From Chromatium okenii (GTDB taxonomy: Bacteria > Pseudomonadota > Gammaproteobacteria > Chromatiales > Chromatiaceae), in NCBI RefSeq assembly GCF_016583745.1, contig NZ_NRRQ01000001.1:62001-126000 (forward strand): 64,000 nt of DNA, given 5' to 3'. The position numbers and the translations under genes were made by a program. Each line of letters starts with the position of its first letter. Position 1 is the first letter of the stretch. Shown piece by piece: positions 1 to 9,981 of this stretch. The notes under the pieces were generated by a model that did not search any database, had not been told where the DNA came from, and saw only the letters and a program-made list of their open reading frames with translations.

Positions 1-1
1 G

Positions 2-817
2 ATGCGCCGTGTTATTGATTTTGTGGATGTTGATTCGGAAAAATGGCGGCAATACAGCGTTGTTAAATCCTTTCCCATGAATTGGATTTATCAGCGTGAA
101 GCACGACGTTTAGGCGAATTCGAGCGCACTGTCGCGCAGTTATTTGACGCCAGTGTTTTTGTTTCAGAAGCAGAAGTACAGCTATTTCAGAAACAGTTTC
201 AGCAAAAAGCTTCCTCAATATACGCTATTACTAACGGAGTTGATGCTGATTATTTTAAGCCAGATGCGCATTATTTATCTCCTTTTTGTTCAACTAATCC
301 AAAATTAGTTTTCACTGGCGCGATGGATTATTGGGCAAATATAGAAGGTGCCGAATGGTTTGCACAGCATGTATTGCCCCTTGTGCAGCAAAGAATTCCA
401 ACCTGTGAATTTTATATTGTTGGAATGAACCCAACTCCGACAGTAAAGCATTTAGAACAACTGCCGGGCGTTACCGTTACGGGTGCGGTGTTAGATGTGC
501 GTCCTTATTTATATTATGCGGATGCTGTTGTGGTGCCATTACGCATTGCGCGGGGCATTCAAAATAAAGTTTTAGAAGCTATGGCAATGGCGCGTCCGGT
601 GCTTGCCACGCCGCAAGCACTTGAGGGTATTCCGGCAGTTATTGGTGAAGACGTATATGTTGCTGCTGAAGCCTTAGAATTTGCTGAACAAACTATTCAA
701 ATACTCAATAGTGATCATGCAGCAGTGGGAATGGCAGCGCGGCGGTTTGTAGAAACACATTTTTCTTGGGCAGCAAGTTTGCCCACTATGATGCAATTAT
801 TGGAAGCAACGCCATGA
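2..817 (+). CDS. XrtA/PEP-CTERM-type glycosyltransferase (5' truncated by window edge)
   Basis: This is the C-terminal part of a GT-B sugar transferase of the type linked to exosortase A exopolysaccharide loci (TIGR03087-like). It would transfer a sugar from a nucleotide donor onto a lipid-linked glycan at the cytoplasmic face. The first visible residues (VIDFVDVDSEKW) match the family's interior, so the true start lies upstream of the window; about 270 residues remain of a usual ~400. The donor-binding fold is seen in the LVFTGAMDYWANIEG stretch and in VVVPLRIARGIQNKVLEAMAMARPV near the end, where the Glu of the EAMA segment normally binds the nucleotide sugar. The stop overlaps the next gene's start in an ATGA motif, so the two are translationally coupled. 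The exact donor and acceptor cannot be told from sequence. Confidence 0.82.
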   Translation: MRRVIDFVDVDSEKWRQYSVVKSFPMNWIYQREARRLGEFERTVAQLFDASVFVSEAEVQLFQKQFQQKASSIYAITNGVDADYFKPDAHYLSPFCSTNPKLVFTGAMDYWANIEGAEWFAQHVLPLVQQRIPTCEFYIVGMNPTPTVKHLEQLPGVTVTGAVLDVRPYLYYADAVVVPLRIARGIQNKVLEAMAMARPVLATPQALEGIPAVIGEDVYVAAEALEFAEQTIQILNSDHAAVGMAARRFVETHFSWAASLPTMMQLLEATP

Positions 818-2367
818 TAAACAGTCGCGGATTTAATATCGGCTCCAAGGCTTGGATTCAGTTTGCAGGAGTAGGGTTATTTATTGCAGGGTTAATAGGT
901 TCGTTTTGGTCAAGCTATACAGACATCATTTATATTTGGTGGCGTTCGGCAACGTTCGCGCACGGATTTTTAGTGTTACCAATCGTTGTCTATTTGATCT
1001 GGCGGAAACGTCATTTATTACAAACAGTGACGCTAGAAAGTGATTGGCGTGCATTGCCCGTATTAGGCGGAGTGGGATTAGTTTGGCTATTGGCGCGTTT
1101 AACAGAAGTCGCAGTCATTGAACAATTGATGGCTGTTGCTTTTATTCCACTTGTGGTGTGGTTGACGCTTGGAAGTGCGGCAACAAAAATTCTTGCTTTC
1201 CCACTTGGGTTTTTATTTTTTGCGGTGCCAATGGGTGAAGGCTTAGTTGAGCCTTTGATGCAGTTTACTGCCGCATTCACGGTTATGTTGCTGCGCTTCA
1301 CAGGATTACCTGTATTTTGGGATGGTACTTTTTTTAGTATTCCTAGCGGTGATTGGTCGGTCGTTGCTGCTTGCAGCGGTATTCGTTATCTGATTGCTTC
1401 CCTATTTCTCGGCGTTCTTTACGCATATCTCAATTATCATTCCTTATGGCGGCGGCTTGCGTTTATTGCATTGTCAGCTATCGTGCCAGTCTTTGCGAAT
1501 GGGGTTCGCGCTTATTTAATTGTGATGATTGGTCATCTCAGCGGCATGAAATTAGCAGTTGGCGTCGATCATTTAATCTATGGCTGGGTGTTTTTTGGTT
1601 TTATTATGTTTTTGCTGTTTGCGCTTGGTAATCTGTGGTCAGAACCAGCAATTGCTCATCCTGCTGCACAAGATACGCTGCCGCCATTGCCGTCATCAAA
1701 AGCACCATTACCAATCACGCATACCTTGGCAACATTCACCTTGGGTTTATGCGTTGTCGCACTGTGGCCAGTGTTAAATCACTATGTCGCGCATTCCAAT
1801 TATCAGCGTGATTCCCAACTCAGTTTTGTGATGCCTACAGTGACGCCTTGGCAAATATCACCAGCACCTTTTACTACATGGACGCCACGTTATCTGGATG
1901 CGGTGATGGAAATGCGCCAAGAATACCAAGCGGGTGATGATGTTAATCAATCAGTTGGCATTTATCTTGCCTTTTATGACAATACAAATGATGGTGAGTT
2001 GGTTAATTCTGAAAATCAAATGGTGACGCAAACTGATTCCGTGTGGAAAATGCCAGCGCAATATTCTGTAACAGTCACTATTGCTGGTGCTGAAGTGAAT
2101 CTGTATGAATCACGCATCCATTCAGAAACGCAAATGTTATTGGTGTGGCATGGCTATTGGATTGATGGTCATTGGGTTGCAAATGGCTATTTAGCCAAGT
2201 TGACTGAAGCCTGGGCAGCATTGTTTGGTCATCGGCATCGTCAAGTCGGTGTTGTATTTTATGCGCCGATGACTGACGATAAACTTGATGTAGCGCAGGC
2301 GCAATTGCAGCAATTCGTTAATGACGCTTGGCAGCCTTTGCATGAGCAGTTGCAACAATTGCCATAA
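814..2367 (+). CDS. xrtA: Exosortase A fused to EpsI domain
   Basis: This is a multi-pass membrane cysteine protease/transpeptidase that processes PEP-CTERM proteins, with a C-terminal EpsI domain in the same chain (517 aa). The N-terminal ~300 residues carry about eight hydrophobic segments. The exosortase catalytic residues are visible: Cys in AACSGIRYL (about residue 187), Arg in NGVRAYL (about 231) and His in DHLIYGW (about 252). The soluble EpsI-like part follows from about residue 310. I start it at 814, where ATG overlaps the upstream TGA, rather than at an in-frame codon 48 bases earlier inside the glycosyltransferase gene. Composition is AT-richer than the following gene. The role in sorting and EPS assembly is from family knowledge; no PEP-CTERM substrate is seen here. 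Confidence 0.9.
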   Translation: MINSRGFNIGSKAWIQFAGVGLFIAGLIGSFWSSYTDIIYIWWRSATFAHGFLVLPIVVYLIWRKRHLLQTVTLESDWRALPVLGGVGLVWLLARLTEVAVIEQLMAVAFIPLVVWLTLGSAATKILAFPLGFLFFAVPMGEGLVEPLMQFTAAFTVMLLRFTGLPVFWDGTFFSIPSGDWSVVAACSGIRYLIASLFLGVLYAYLNYHSLWRRLAFIALSAIVPVFANGVRAYLIVMIGHLSGMKLAVGVDHLIYGWVFFGFIMFLLFALGNLWSEPAIAHPAAQDTLPPLPSSKAPLPITHTLATFTLGLCVVALWPVLNHYVAHSNYQRDSQLSFVMPTVTPWQISPAPFTTWTPRYLDAVMEMRQEYQAGDDVNQSVGIYLAFYDNTNDGELVNSENQMVTQTDSVWKMPAQYSVTVTIAGAEVNLYESRIHSETQMLLVWHGYWIDGHWVANGYLAKLTEAWAALFGHRHRQVGVVFYAPMTDDKLDVAQAQLQQFVNDAWQPLHEQLQQLP

Positions 2368-2416
2368 ATGCTATTCCCATTTTATTTCCGTTTTGATTGC
2401 ATAGGACACCACGCGC

Positions 2417-4306
2417 ATGTGCGGAATTGCCGGAATCTTTGATACCCAAGCACGTCGTCCCATCAATGCGGCGTTATTGGCGCAAATGAATCAAACGTTA
2501 TTTCATCGCGGCCCCGATGATGGCGGATTACATATTGAGCCGGGCGTAGGATTAGCGCATCGCCGTTTATCCATTATTGATTTATCCGGTGGTCACCAAC
2601 CGCTGTTTAATGAAGATCAATCGGTGGTGGTGGTGTACAACGGTGAGATTTATAACTTTCAATTGTTGATTAAAGAACTCAGCGCCGCCGGTCACAGTTT
2701 TGCTACCCATTGCGATACGGAAGTTATTGTTCATGCGTGGGAAGAATGGGGCGACCGTTGCGTGGAGCGGTTTCGCGGGATGTTTGCGTTTGCATTGTGG
2801 GATCGCAACCGCGAAACCCTGTTTTTAGCGCGAGATCGGCTGGGGGTGAAACCGCTGCATTACGCGCTGACGCCAGACGGTCGGCTGCTATTTGGTTCTG
2901 AAATCAAGGCGTTACTTGAAGATCCGACGCTGGCGCGTGATCTCGATCCGCGAGCGGTGGAGGATTATTTTGCTTATGGCTATGTTCCTGATCCGCGTAG
3001 CATTTTTAAGTCGATCCACAAGCTGCCCGCCGGTCATACCCTGACCCTGCACCGCGCTGACGGCAAATTGCCGGCGTCGCGTGAATACTGGGAGGTTTCA
3101 TTTCAACCCAACGGCGTGACTGACCTCGGCGAGGCGACCGCGCAGGTGATTGCACGATTGCGTGAAGCGGTGGAGATGCGGCTGGTCGCCGAGGTGCCGC
3201 TGGGCGCGTTTTTGTCGGGCGGCGTCGATTCCAGCGCGGTGGTGGCGATGATGGCGGGGCTGTCAGCGCAGCCAGTGAATACTTGTTCGATTGCGTTTGG
3301 CGATCCGCGTTTTAATGAAACCGCGTTTGCCGAACGGGTGGCGCAGCGGTATCGCACCAATCATTTTGTCGAAGCGGTCGATCCCGATGACTTTGATTTA
3401 ATTGAGCATTTGGCGACGTTGTATGACGAACCCTACGCCGACAGTTCCGCGCTGCCGACGTATCGCGTGTGCGAATTGGCGCGGAAACGGGTCACTGTGT
3501 GTTTATCTGGCGATGGTGGCGATGAAAGTTTTGCCGGTTATCGCCGCCATCGCTGGCATCTCAATGAAGAACGGGTGCGCGGGCGCTTGCCGCAATGGTT
3601 GCGTGGTTCGGTATTCGGCGCACTGGGTGCGCTCTATCCCAAAGCGGATTGGGCACCGCGCATTTTTCGAGCGAAATCAACGCTGTTGGCGCTGGCGCGA
3701 GATTCGGTCGATGGTTATTTTGACAGCGTGTCCATTCTCGATGCGCAAACGCGAGAAGCGTTGTTTTCGCCCCACTTCAAACGCGAGCGGCAAGGGTATC
3801 AAGCGGTAGAAGTGCTGCGTCACTACGCCGCCCGCGCTCCAGAACATCCGTTATCGCGGGTGCAATATCTTGATTTGAAAACGTATTTGCCCGGCGACAT
3901 CCTCACCAAAGTGGATCGCGCCAGCATGGCACACGCGCTGGAAGTGCGGGTGCCGCTGCTCGATCACGAATTCATTGATTGGGTGTCGGGGCTGCCGCCG
4001 GAATTGAAATTGCAGGGTGGCGAAGGGAAATTTGTCTTCAAAAAGGCGCTGGAACCGTATTTGGGCGCGGACATTCTCTATCGCCCGAAGATGGGATTTG
4101 CAGTGCCGCTGGCGAGTTGGTTTCGCGGCCCGCTGCGCGAGCGTGTGCGCCATACCGTGCTTGGCGACCAACTCAACGACACCGGATTATTTGATCGGAC
4201 GCAGTTGCAGTGGATGGTAGAGCAACATCAAAGCGGGGCGCGGGATTTCAGTCCGGCGCTGTGGAGCCTCTTAATGTTTGCAGCGTTCACCGCTCGCCAT
4301 AGTTGA
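2417..4306 (+). CDS. XrtA-associated asparagine synthase-like amidotransferase
   Basis: This is a glutamine-dependent amidotransferase of the asparagine synthase (glutamine-hydrolysing) family, 629 aa. The N-terminal class II glutaminase domain (about 1-215) begins MCGIAGIFD with the nucleophile Cys at position 2. The synthetase domain has the ATP-pyrophosphatase loop SGGVDSS near residue 267 and a second conserved stretch CLSGDGGDESFAGY near 362. Position directly behind glycosyltransferase and exosortase A matches the family called exosortase A system-associated amidotransferase 1 (TIGR03108), thought to amidate a sugar acid in the exopolysaccharide rather than make free asparagine. That substrate is inferred. 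The gap to xrtA is 49 bases. It is GC-richer than xrtA, and its end is 3 bases from the convergent response-regulator gene. Confidence 0.88.
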   Translation: MCGIAGIFDTQARRPINAALLAQMNQTLFHRGPDDGGLHIEPGVGLAHRRLSIIDLSGGHQPLFNEDQSVVVVYNGEIYNFQLLIKELSAAGHSFATHCDTEVIVHAWEEWGDRCVERFRGMFAFALWDRNRETLFLARDRLGVKPLHYALTPDGRLLFGSEIKALLEDPTLARDLDPRAVEDYFAYGYVPDPRSIFKSIHKLPAGHTLTLHRADGKLPASREYWEVSFQPNGVTDLGEATAQVIARLREAVEMRLVAEVPLGAFLSGGVDSSAVVAMMAGLSAQPVNTCSIAFGDPRFNETAFAERVAQRYRTNHFVEAVDPDDFDLIEHLATLYDEPYADSSALPTYRVCELARKRVTVCLSGDGGDESFAGYRRHRWHLNEERVRGRLPQWLRGSVFGALGALYPKADWAPRIFRAKSTLLALARDSVDGYFDSVSILDAQTREALFSPHFKRERQGYQAVEVLRHYAARAPEHPLSRVQYLDLKTYLPGDILTKVDRASMAHALEVRVPLLDHEFIDWVSGLPPELKLQGGEGKFVFKKALEPYLGADILYRPKMGFAVPLASWFRGPLRERVRHTVLGDQLNDTGLFDRTQLQWMVEQHQSGARDFSPALWSLLMFAAFTARHS

Positions 4307-4309
4307 GCG

Positions 4310-4957
4310 TCACTCGGTGCCATACAGCGCCAGCACCCGTTGAAGATTTAAGCCACTGATTGGCTTCACTAAAAACGCATCGACGCCATAACTTTTTGCG
4401 GTTTTGACGTTGATGATGGTGGCGTTACCGCTGACGAGACACACGAAAGTTTCCGGCGACCACGATTTGACTTGTTTTAACACTTCCATGCCATCCAGCC
4501 CCGGCATTTCAATATCCAAAAAAACCATGGACGGGCGCTGCCGGAAAAACTGCACCAACGCCTGCCGCCCGTTATCCGCCTCAATAATGCGACCGAGCCG
4601 TTTTTCGCGCAGCAGCCGCATCAATAACTTCAGCGATAGCGACATATCATCCGCCACCAACGCCACCGTTTCGGTTAATGGCACCCGCGGGCGAAATCGC
4701 AATCGCACCCGCGGTTGTTCATCATATAACCGCGCTGCTTCTTCTGAAGGAATCGCGTTTTTTGGCAATTCATTGTCATGTTCGCTAAACGAGCGCCAAC
4801 CTTGACGACGAAGCACTTCAATTTGTTCTTCCTCATCGAAAATTTGCCCACGACTCACCAGTGGCACACCATTGGCCAAATACAAGGAATACGGCAGAGG
4901 TTCACTAATCACGATGTCAGCGGCAACTGCTGGTGCCATAAGTGTTATTGCGGCCAT
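4310..4957 (-). CDS. Response regulator with N-terminal extension domain
   Basis: This is a 215-aa protein with a CheY-like receiver domain in its C-terminal half (about 94-213). It shows acidic residues ADD at the start of the receiver, the phosphoacceptor Asp in FLDIEMPGLDG (about 147), the Ser of LVSGNA and the Lys of LVKP. The first ~90 residues are unusual: the stretch PLPYSLYLANGVPLVSRGQI followed by EEEQIEVLRRQGW resembles the small domain that precedes HD-GYP or PilZ domains in other bacteria (my comparison from memory). No DNA-binding or enzymatic output is present. The start overlaps the end of the hybrid kinase by 13 bases, so the two are coupled, and this is the probable final receiver of that phosphorelay. 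Confidence 0.85.
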   Translation of the reverse strand: MAAITLMAPAVAADIVISEPLPYSLYLANGVPLVSRGQIFDEEEQIEVLRRQGWRSFSEHDNELPKNAIPSEEAARLYDEQPRVRLRFRPRVPLTETVALVADDMSLSLKLLMRLLREKRLGRIIEADNGRQALVQFFRQRPSMVFLDIEMPGLDGMEVLKQVKSWSPETFVCLVSGNATIINVKTAKSYGVDAFLVKPISGLNLQRVLALYGTE

Positions 4958-6828
4958 AGATGCGCCATATCCTCAATTAAATTGGCGACTTCACTCAAGT
5001 CACCGCGTAACAATTGAAATTCCATTGCCCCAGCTAATCGCGTTAATTCTGGCATTCCAAAGCTACTGCCAACGCCTTTAATTTGATGCGCTTGAGAGCG
5101 TAAATCATCCCAATTCTCCGTCTTATACGCAGCACGGATTAACGCGAGGCGCGTTGGCAACTCAGCAAAAAACGCAGCCTGTAATTGTTTCAATTCTGGA
5201 TCATCATCAGATTGTACCGGCACCGCAGTCACCAACGGCGCGTCAGTATTACGACGAGGTAAATAGTGTACTAGCATTTGATAAAACGCATCTAAATGAA
5301 TGGGTTTGGGTAAATAGGTATCACAACCGGCAGCTAATGCTGCCTCCACATCACTACGGTCGATATTAGCACTCAGGGCAACAATGGGTTTATCAAAACC
5401 AGTGAGCCGCAACAGTTCCGTCGCGTCCAGCCCGCCCATAATAGGCATCCGCATATCCATCAACACCAAATCAAACACCGCCGCCTGCGCTTTTTCAACT
5501 GCCTCTTGACCATTTTTAGCAATCGCCACTTGCAGCCCACAACGACGTAAATATAGCGAAATTAAGTCTTGGTTGGCGATATTATCATCAGCAAGCAATA
5601 CAAAACCTTGCAATGCGGGAGCGCGTACCGTGCGCACCGGTCGCACTCCAGAAGATTGATTAAATGCCTGCAAATCCCATACTAAATCTGCATTCGCAAT
5701 GGTTCCAGTCGCCAAGGTCAAAATGAACATCGACCCATTCTCTAAAACACTCGTGACTTGAATAGTGCCACCTAAATGTTCAGCGAGTTCTTTAGAAATT
5801 GATAATCCCAAACCGGTGCCACCAAACTTGCGCGTGGTTGAATTATCGGCCTGTGCAAAAGGTTCAAATAACAATCCCAACCGATCATCAGGAATGCCGC
5901 AGCCGGTATCCTGCACCGTAATATGCAGCAATTCTTGTTCGGGATTAAAACTGACAATTAACCGCACCGAACCGCTATCGGTGAATTTAATCGCATTGCC
6001 CAACAAATTAAACAAAATTTGCCGAGCGCGAGTAGGATCAGTACGAATAATCAGCGGCAATGGCGGCATAAAGTGAACACTAAAATCCAAACCTTTTTCA
6101 GCCGTTTGCGCCCGCGCTGAATCAATGGTACACGCCAATAACTCTGGCAACGACGTATCAAGTAATTCTAACGCGATGCGTTTAGCGCGAATTTTTGAAA
6201 AATCCAGCACATCATTCAGCAATGATTGCAAATGGCGACCGTTACGAATAATGGTATCAACTGCACTCGCACGCTCGGCAAGCGTTTGGCGACTATCAAT
6301 CATGGTTTCCGCAAAGCCAATAATCGCAGTTAATGGCGTACGAATCTCATGGCTCATATTCGCTAAAAATTGCGCTTTTACTCGCGCTGCATCTTCCGCA
6401 GCTTGACGCGCAATTTCTAATTCTTGCTCGCGTTGTACCTGACTTAAATCACCAAACATGCCGAGATAACCCACCACAACATGTTGCGGATTACGAATGG
6501 CTTGAATCGTTAAAATTTCGAGATACTTCTCGCCACTTTTACGCCGATTCCAGATTTCACCACGCCAATGCCCAACTTCAATTAACGTTTGCCACAACTC
6601 TTTATAAAACAGCGGCGAGTGATGACCAGATTGTAAAAGGCTGGGATTTTTACCACGCACATCAGCGAAGCTATAGCCGGTAATGCGCGTGAAAGAAGGA
6701 TTCACCGCAGTAATACATGGAGCGCAATTAGTAATCACAATCCCATCGCGGGATAAATTAAAAATTTGTTTCACGGATTGCCGCAAACAAAATTCAATTT
6801 CACAGTGATCAGAAGCAGCTTTAAACAT
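4945..6828 (-). CDS. PAS-containing hybrid sensor histidine kinase with receiver and Hpt domains
   Basis: This is a cytoplasmic hybrid kinase with no membrane segment. Domains in order: PAS (about 10-125, DGIVITNCAPCITAVNPSF), HisKA with phospho-His in NMSHEIRTPL (about 160), HATPase with N box (LGNAIKF) and G boxes (DTGCGIP, GGTGLGLSIS), receiver with Asp in LVLMDMRMPIMGG (about 457), and Hpt with His in AHQIKGVGSSFG (about 581). I chose the ATG at 6828, preceded by GAGAGA, over a TTG at 6885 that would overlap ubiB. All relay modules are in one chain, so it can pass phosphate via its own Hpt to the next gene's receiver. The signal is unknown; PAS suggests redox, oxygen or a small ligand. 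Confidence 0.9.
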   Translation of the reverse strand: MFKAASDHCEIEFCLRQSVKQIFNLSRDGIVITNCAPCITAVNPSFTRITGYSFADVRGKNPSLLQSGHHSPLFYKELWQTLIEVGHWRGEIWNRRKSGEKYLEILTIQAIRNPQHVVVGYLGMFGDLSQVQREQELEIARQAAEDAARVKAQFLANMSHEIRTPLTAIIGFAETMIDSRQTLAERASAVDTIIRNGRHLQSLLNDVLDFSKIRAKRIALELLDTSLPELLACTIDSARAQTAEKGLDFSVHFMPPLPLIIRTDPTRARQILFNLLGNAIKFTDSGSVRLIVSFNPEQELLHITVQDTGCGIPDDRLGLLFEPFAQADNSTTRKFGGTGLGLSISKELAEHLGGTIQVTSVLENGSMFILTLATGTIANADLVWDLQAFNQSSGVRPVRTVRAPALQGFVLLADDNIANQDLISLYLRRCGLQVAIAKNGQEAVEKAQAAVFDLVLMDMRMPIMGGLDATELLRLTGFDKPIVALSANIDRSDVEAALAAGCDTYLPKPIHLDAFYQMLVHYLPRRNTDAPLVTAVPVQSDDDPELKQLQAAFFAELPTRLALIRAAYKTENWDDLRSQAHQIKGVGSSFGMPELTRLAGAMEFQLLRGDLSEVANLIEDMAHLWPQ

Positions 6829-6865
6829 GGCGTCTCTCGTAACGCTTTTAGCATTTGATGACGAT

Positions 6866-8512
6866 TCACGACTGACGATCTGCAATCAAAAACAGCAGTC
6901 CGCCAATAAGATAACTGCCCACAATCACTATTAAACTGCTGGATTCAGACAGAAATTGACCGGGACCAAATAACAGCACCAGCGTTCCACATAACAAGAG
7001 CATCGCACCTGCAATTGCTAACACTGATGTTGCCGCCGCTTGCGTATTCTGGGGCTTTGCTGCTGCGCCATGCAGCGGTTCAGTTTGGCGCAAGCGTTTG
7101 TCATACGCCATTAAAATCCGATAGGCAATTAACGGCAATTCTGGCGTTTGATCAGCAACGGAATAGATATTGCGTTTGGTGCGATCAAATAAGCCTTTAA
7201 TGCCGATTTGATCTTTCATCCAGCGTTCCATATACGGCTTGGCAGTTGTCCATAAATCCAATTCAGGGTACAGCATCCGCCCTAAGCCTTCGATATTCAA
7301 CAGCGTTTTTTCCAATAGCACCAACTGCGGCTGGATTTCCATATTAAAGCGCCGCGCTGTTTGAAAGAGCCGCACTAAAAAATGCCCGAATGAAATCTCT
7401 GCCAGCGGCTTTTCAAAAATCGGTTCGCTGACGGTACGAATTGCGGACTCGAATTCATCCACCCGCGTCCCGTGCGGCACCCAGCCAGATTCAACGTGCA
7501 ATTCCGCTACCCGCCGATAATCGCGCTCAAAAAACGCCAATAGATTCTCAGCTAAATAACGCTGATCTTCTGTCGTCAAGGTACCAACAATGCCAAAATC
7601 AATCGAAATATAACGCCCGGAAGGTTCAACAAAGATATTACCGGGGTGCATATCGGCATGGAAAAAGTTGTCGCGGAATACCTGCGTAAAAAAGATTTCA
7701 ACGCCGCGCTCGCCGAGTAATTTCATGCTCACGCCTTGCGCTTTTAGCGTGGCAACATCACTCACCGGCGTGCCATAAATGCGCTCCATCACCATTACAT
7801 TCGGGCGCGTCCAATCCCAATACACTTCGGGAATATACAGCATCTCGCTATTCAACCAATTGCGGCGAATTTTGGACGCATTAGCCGCTTCGCGTTGTAA
7901 ATCTAATTCATCAAAAACGGTCTTTTCGTATTCGCGCACCACTTCAATGGCGCGTAACCGTTTGCCTTCTTTCCAATAGCGTTCCGCCATTTCCGCCAGC
8001 GTGTACATCAATCCCAAATCTTGGCGAATCGTGCGCTCAATACCGGGGCGCAATACTTTAACAACGACTTCGGTGCCATCTTTTAAGCGTCCGGTATGAA
8101 CTTGCGCAATTGAAGCGGACGCTAATGGAATTGGATCAAACGCATCCAATACCTCGCCAACCGGTCGTCCCCACGCTTTTTCAATTAACGCTTGCGCTTC
8201 TGCACCATCAAAAGGTGGCACCCGATCTTGTAATTTTGCCAATTCAACTGCTAAATCATCCGGCAATAAATCGCGGCGTGTGGACAAAATTTGCCCGAAT
8301 TTCACGAAGATCGGACCCAATTCTTCCAACGCCTGCCGCACCCGCACCGGATAACTCGGCAGATCGCGCTCGATCCAATGCCAAGGCAGCAGGTACAAAA
8401 TCCACCGCAACGGGCGGAACAAGTGCGTTGCTAAAATCACCTCGTCGAGGCCGTGACGCAGAAACACCCAATTGATGCGGAACAGCCGCAACGCCTGTCG
8501 CGGCCCCATCAT
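6866..8512 (-). CDS. ubiB: UbiB, ubiquinone biosynthesis ABC1-type ATPase/kinase-like protein
   Basis: This is a 548-aa member of the UbiB/ABC1/ADCK family, needed for ubiquinone biosynthesis and thought to use ATP to mobilise lipid precursors for the Ubi complex. The family KxGQ motif is present ([11 protein letters not shown]), along with the Ala-rich nucleotide loop ([10 protein letters not shown]), the HADMHPGN catalytic region and the DFG-like SIDFGIVG. Two C-terminal hydrophobic helices (about 490-545) anchor it to the inner membrane. The start overlaps ubiJ by 4 bases (ATGA-type), giving a tight ubiE-ubiJ-ubiB operon as in many Gammaproteobacteria. A hybrid kinase gene follows 37 bases downstream and could be cotranscribed. 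Confidence 0.96.
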   Translation of the reverse strand: MMGPRQALRLFRINWVFLRHGLDEVILATHLFRPLRWILYLLPWHWIERDLPSYPVRVRQALEELGPIFVKFGQILSTRRDLLPDDLAVELAKLQDRVPPFDGAEAQALIEKAWGRPVGEVLDAFDPIPLASASIAQVHTGRLKDGTEVVVKVLRPGIERTIRQDLGLMYTLAEMAERYWKEGKRLRAIEVVREYEKTVFDELDLQREAANASKIRRNWLNSEMLYIPEVYWDWTRPNVMVMERIYGTPVSDVATLKAQGVSMKLLGERGVEIFFTQVFRDNFFHADMHPGNIFVEPSGRYISIDFGIVGTLTTEDQRYLAENLLAFFERDYRRVAELHVESGWVPHGTRVDEFESAIRTVSEPIFEKPLAEISFGHFLVRLFQTARRFNMEIQPQLVLLEKTLLNIEGLGRMLYPELDLWTTAKPYMERWMKDQIGIKGLFDRTKRNIYSVADQTPELPLIAYRILMAYDKRLRQTEPLHGAAAKPQNTQAAATSVLAIAGAMLLLCGTLVLLFGPGQFLSESSSLIVIVGSYLIGGLLFLIADRQS

Positions 8513-9150
8513 AGTTGTAAACCAGCCACTGCGGCATGTTGCGTTAAACGTTCGACGCGAGCGGCGAGGCGTTCGCAGTCATCGCGCAGCAAATCGACCT
8601 GTGCCAAAAAAGCCTCAACTTCATGTCGCGTTGGCACAACACCTTGCTCACGTTGCAAATATGCCTTGAGCTGCGCGGTCATTTGCGCGGCAGTACGCTC
8701 TTGCCATTGTTGATTAGCGCGACATTGTTTGCCCACTTGCTGCGCAAATGGATCGCCAATAACTTGCGCTAATTGCTCCTCCCAATCGACATCCAACGCA
8801 GCAATAGCCGTATTAAATGCTTGCGCCAACGCAGTATCGCCGCTAATTTCGACTTCGCCAGCAATCAATTGCGCATTTTTACCGTCACCCATTCCTAATC
8901 GCGCCAATCCCAATGGCGTACCACGAATTAAACAATCTGGCTGCGCATCATAGTCACCAAATAATTGCAGCCCCTGTTCATTCGGAATAACGGTAATTCG
9001 CGTTCCAAATCCGTTTAATTCAATGGCAATTAAACGACCAGTCAACGCCGCAAATCCCGCACCGTGTTCTGCATCCAATGCGATATAACGATTGATGGCT
9101 TGCTCCAGCACGGCGAGCAGCGCATCTGGCAATTGAATTCCCTCGTTCAC
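8509..9150 (-). CDS. ubiJ: UbiJ, SCP2-domain ubiquinone biosynthesis accessory factor
   Basis: This is a 213-aa protein with an N-terminal SCP2 (sterol carrier) fold that holds hydrophobic ubiquinone intermediates. Its C-terminal part is rich in Leu/Glu/Arg heptads ([19 protein letters not shown] and following), which should form a coiled coil. In E. coli UbiJ scaffolds the soluble Ubi complex together with UbiK. Identification rests mainly on the gene order ubiE-ubiJ-ubiB with 4-base overlaps on both sides and on SCP2-like length and hydrophobic pattern ([15 protein letters not shown]). UbiK is not in the window. Confidence 0.88.
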   Translation of the reverse strand: MNEGIQLPDALLAVLEQAINRYIALDAEHGAGFAALTGRLIAIELNGFGTRITVIPNEQGLQLFGDYDAQPDCLIRGTPLGLARLGMGDGKNAQLIAGEVEISGDTALAQAFNTAIAALDVDWEEQLAQVIGDPFAQQVGKQCRANQQWQERTAAQMTAQLKAYLQREQGVVPTRHEVEAFLAQVDLLRDDCERLAARVERLTQHAAVAGLQL

Positions 9151-9896
9151 AGTTTATACCCCCGATGAATAGCGACAATACCGCCGCTGTGATTGAAGTA
9201 TTCGCAGCGTTCAAAGCCAGCGGTTTCCATCATCGCTCGCAGCGTCTCTTGATCTGGGTGCATCCGAATTGATTCGGCGAGATAACGATAACTGCTCGGA
9301 TCATTCACCACCAAGCGCCCCAAGGTCGGCAATACCGAAAAGGAATACAGATCATACACTTTACTTAATGATTTGCTGACCGGATGTGAAAATTCCAAAA
9401 TCAGCGCCCGTCCACCCGGACGCAACACCCGATACATCTCATTAATTGCGTTCTGCTTTTCAGTCACATTGCGCAAGCCAAAACCAATGGTCACGCAATC
9501 AAAATAATCTTCTGGAAATGGAATTTGTTCGGCGTTAATGAGCGCGTAATGCAAATTGCCAACTCGCCCGCGATCTAACATCCGCGAGCGCCCTTCCGTC
9601 AGCATCGCCGCATTGATGTCAGACATCACCACGCTGCCTTCTGCGCCGACAATACCCGCAAAACGGTCGGCAAGATCACCAGTGCCAGAAGCGAGATCAA
9701 GCACCCGCTGCCCACGCCGCACGCCCGCTAATTCAATCGCATGACGTTTCCACAAACGATGAATACCTAATGACATTAAATCGTTCATTAAGTCATAGCG
9801 CGAGGCGACCGAATCGAATACCTCGCGCACCCGCACCGCCTTTTCTGTAACCGGCACCTGTTGATAGCCAAAGTGGGTGGTTTTTTCGTGTGTCAT
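9147..9896 (-). CDS. ubiE: UbiE, ubiquinone/menaquinone C-methyltransferase
   Basis: This is a class I SAM methyltransferase, 249 aa, that C-methylates the benzoquinol ring in ubiquinone synthesis (and demethylmenaquinol where menaquinone is made). The diagnostic N-terminal block [27 protein letters not shown] is present in pieces, followed by SAM motif [13 protein letters not shown], motif II-like [10 protein letters not shown] and the C-terminal GGIVAIHRG ending. Length equals the family norm. It is first in the ubiEJB operon; the start codon ATG at 9896 is 85 bases from the DUF971 gene upstream. Confidence 0.97.
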   Translation of the reverse strand: MTHEKTTHFGYQQVPVTEKAVRVREVFDSVASRYDLMNDLMSLGIHRLWKRHAIELAGVRRGQRVLDLASGTGDLADRFAGIVGAEGSVVMSDINAAMLTEGRSRMLDRGRVGNLHYALINAEQIPFPEDYFDCVTIGFGLRNVTEKQNAINEMYRVLRPGGRALILEFSHPVSKSLSKVYDLYSFSVLPTLGRLVVNDPSSYRYLAESIRMHPDQETLRAMMETAGFERCEYFNHSGGIVAIHRGYKL

Positions 9897-9981
9897 GCAA
9901 CATTCCTTAATGCAAATAAAAGTGAATCATTAGGCAAATAAACTTGCCAATGTAATGAGAATACACGCGCCTGCCGTTTCA

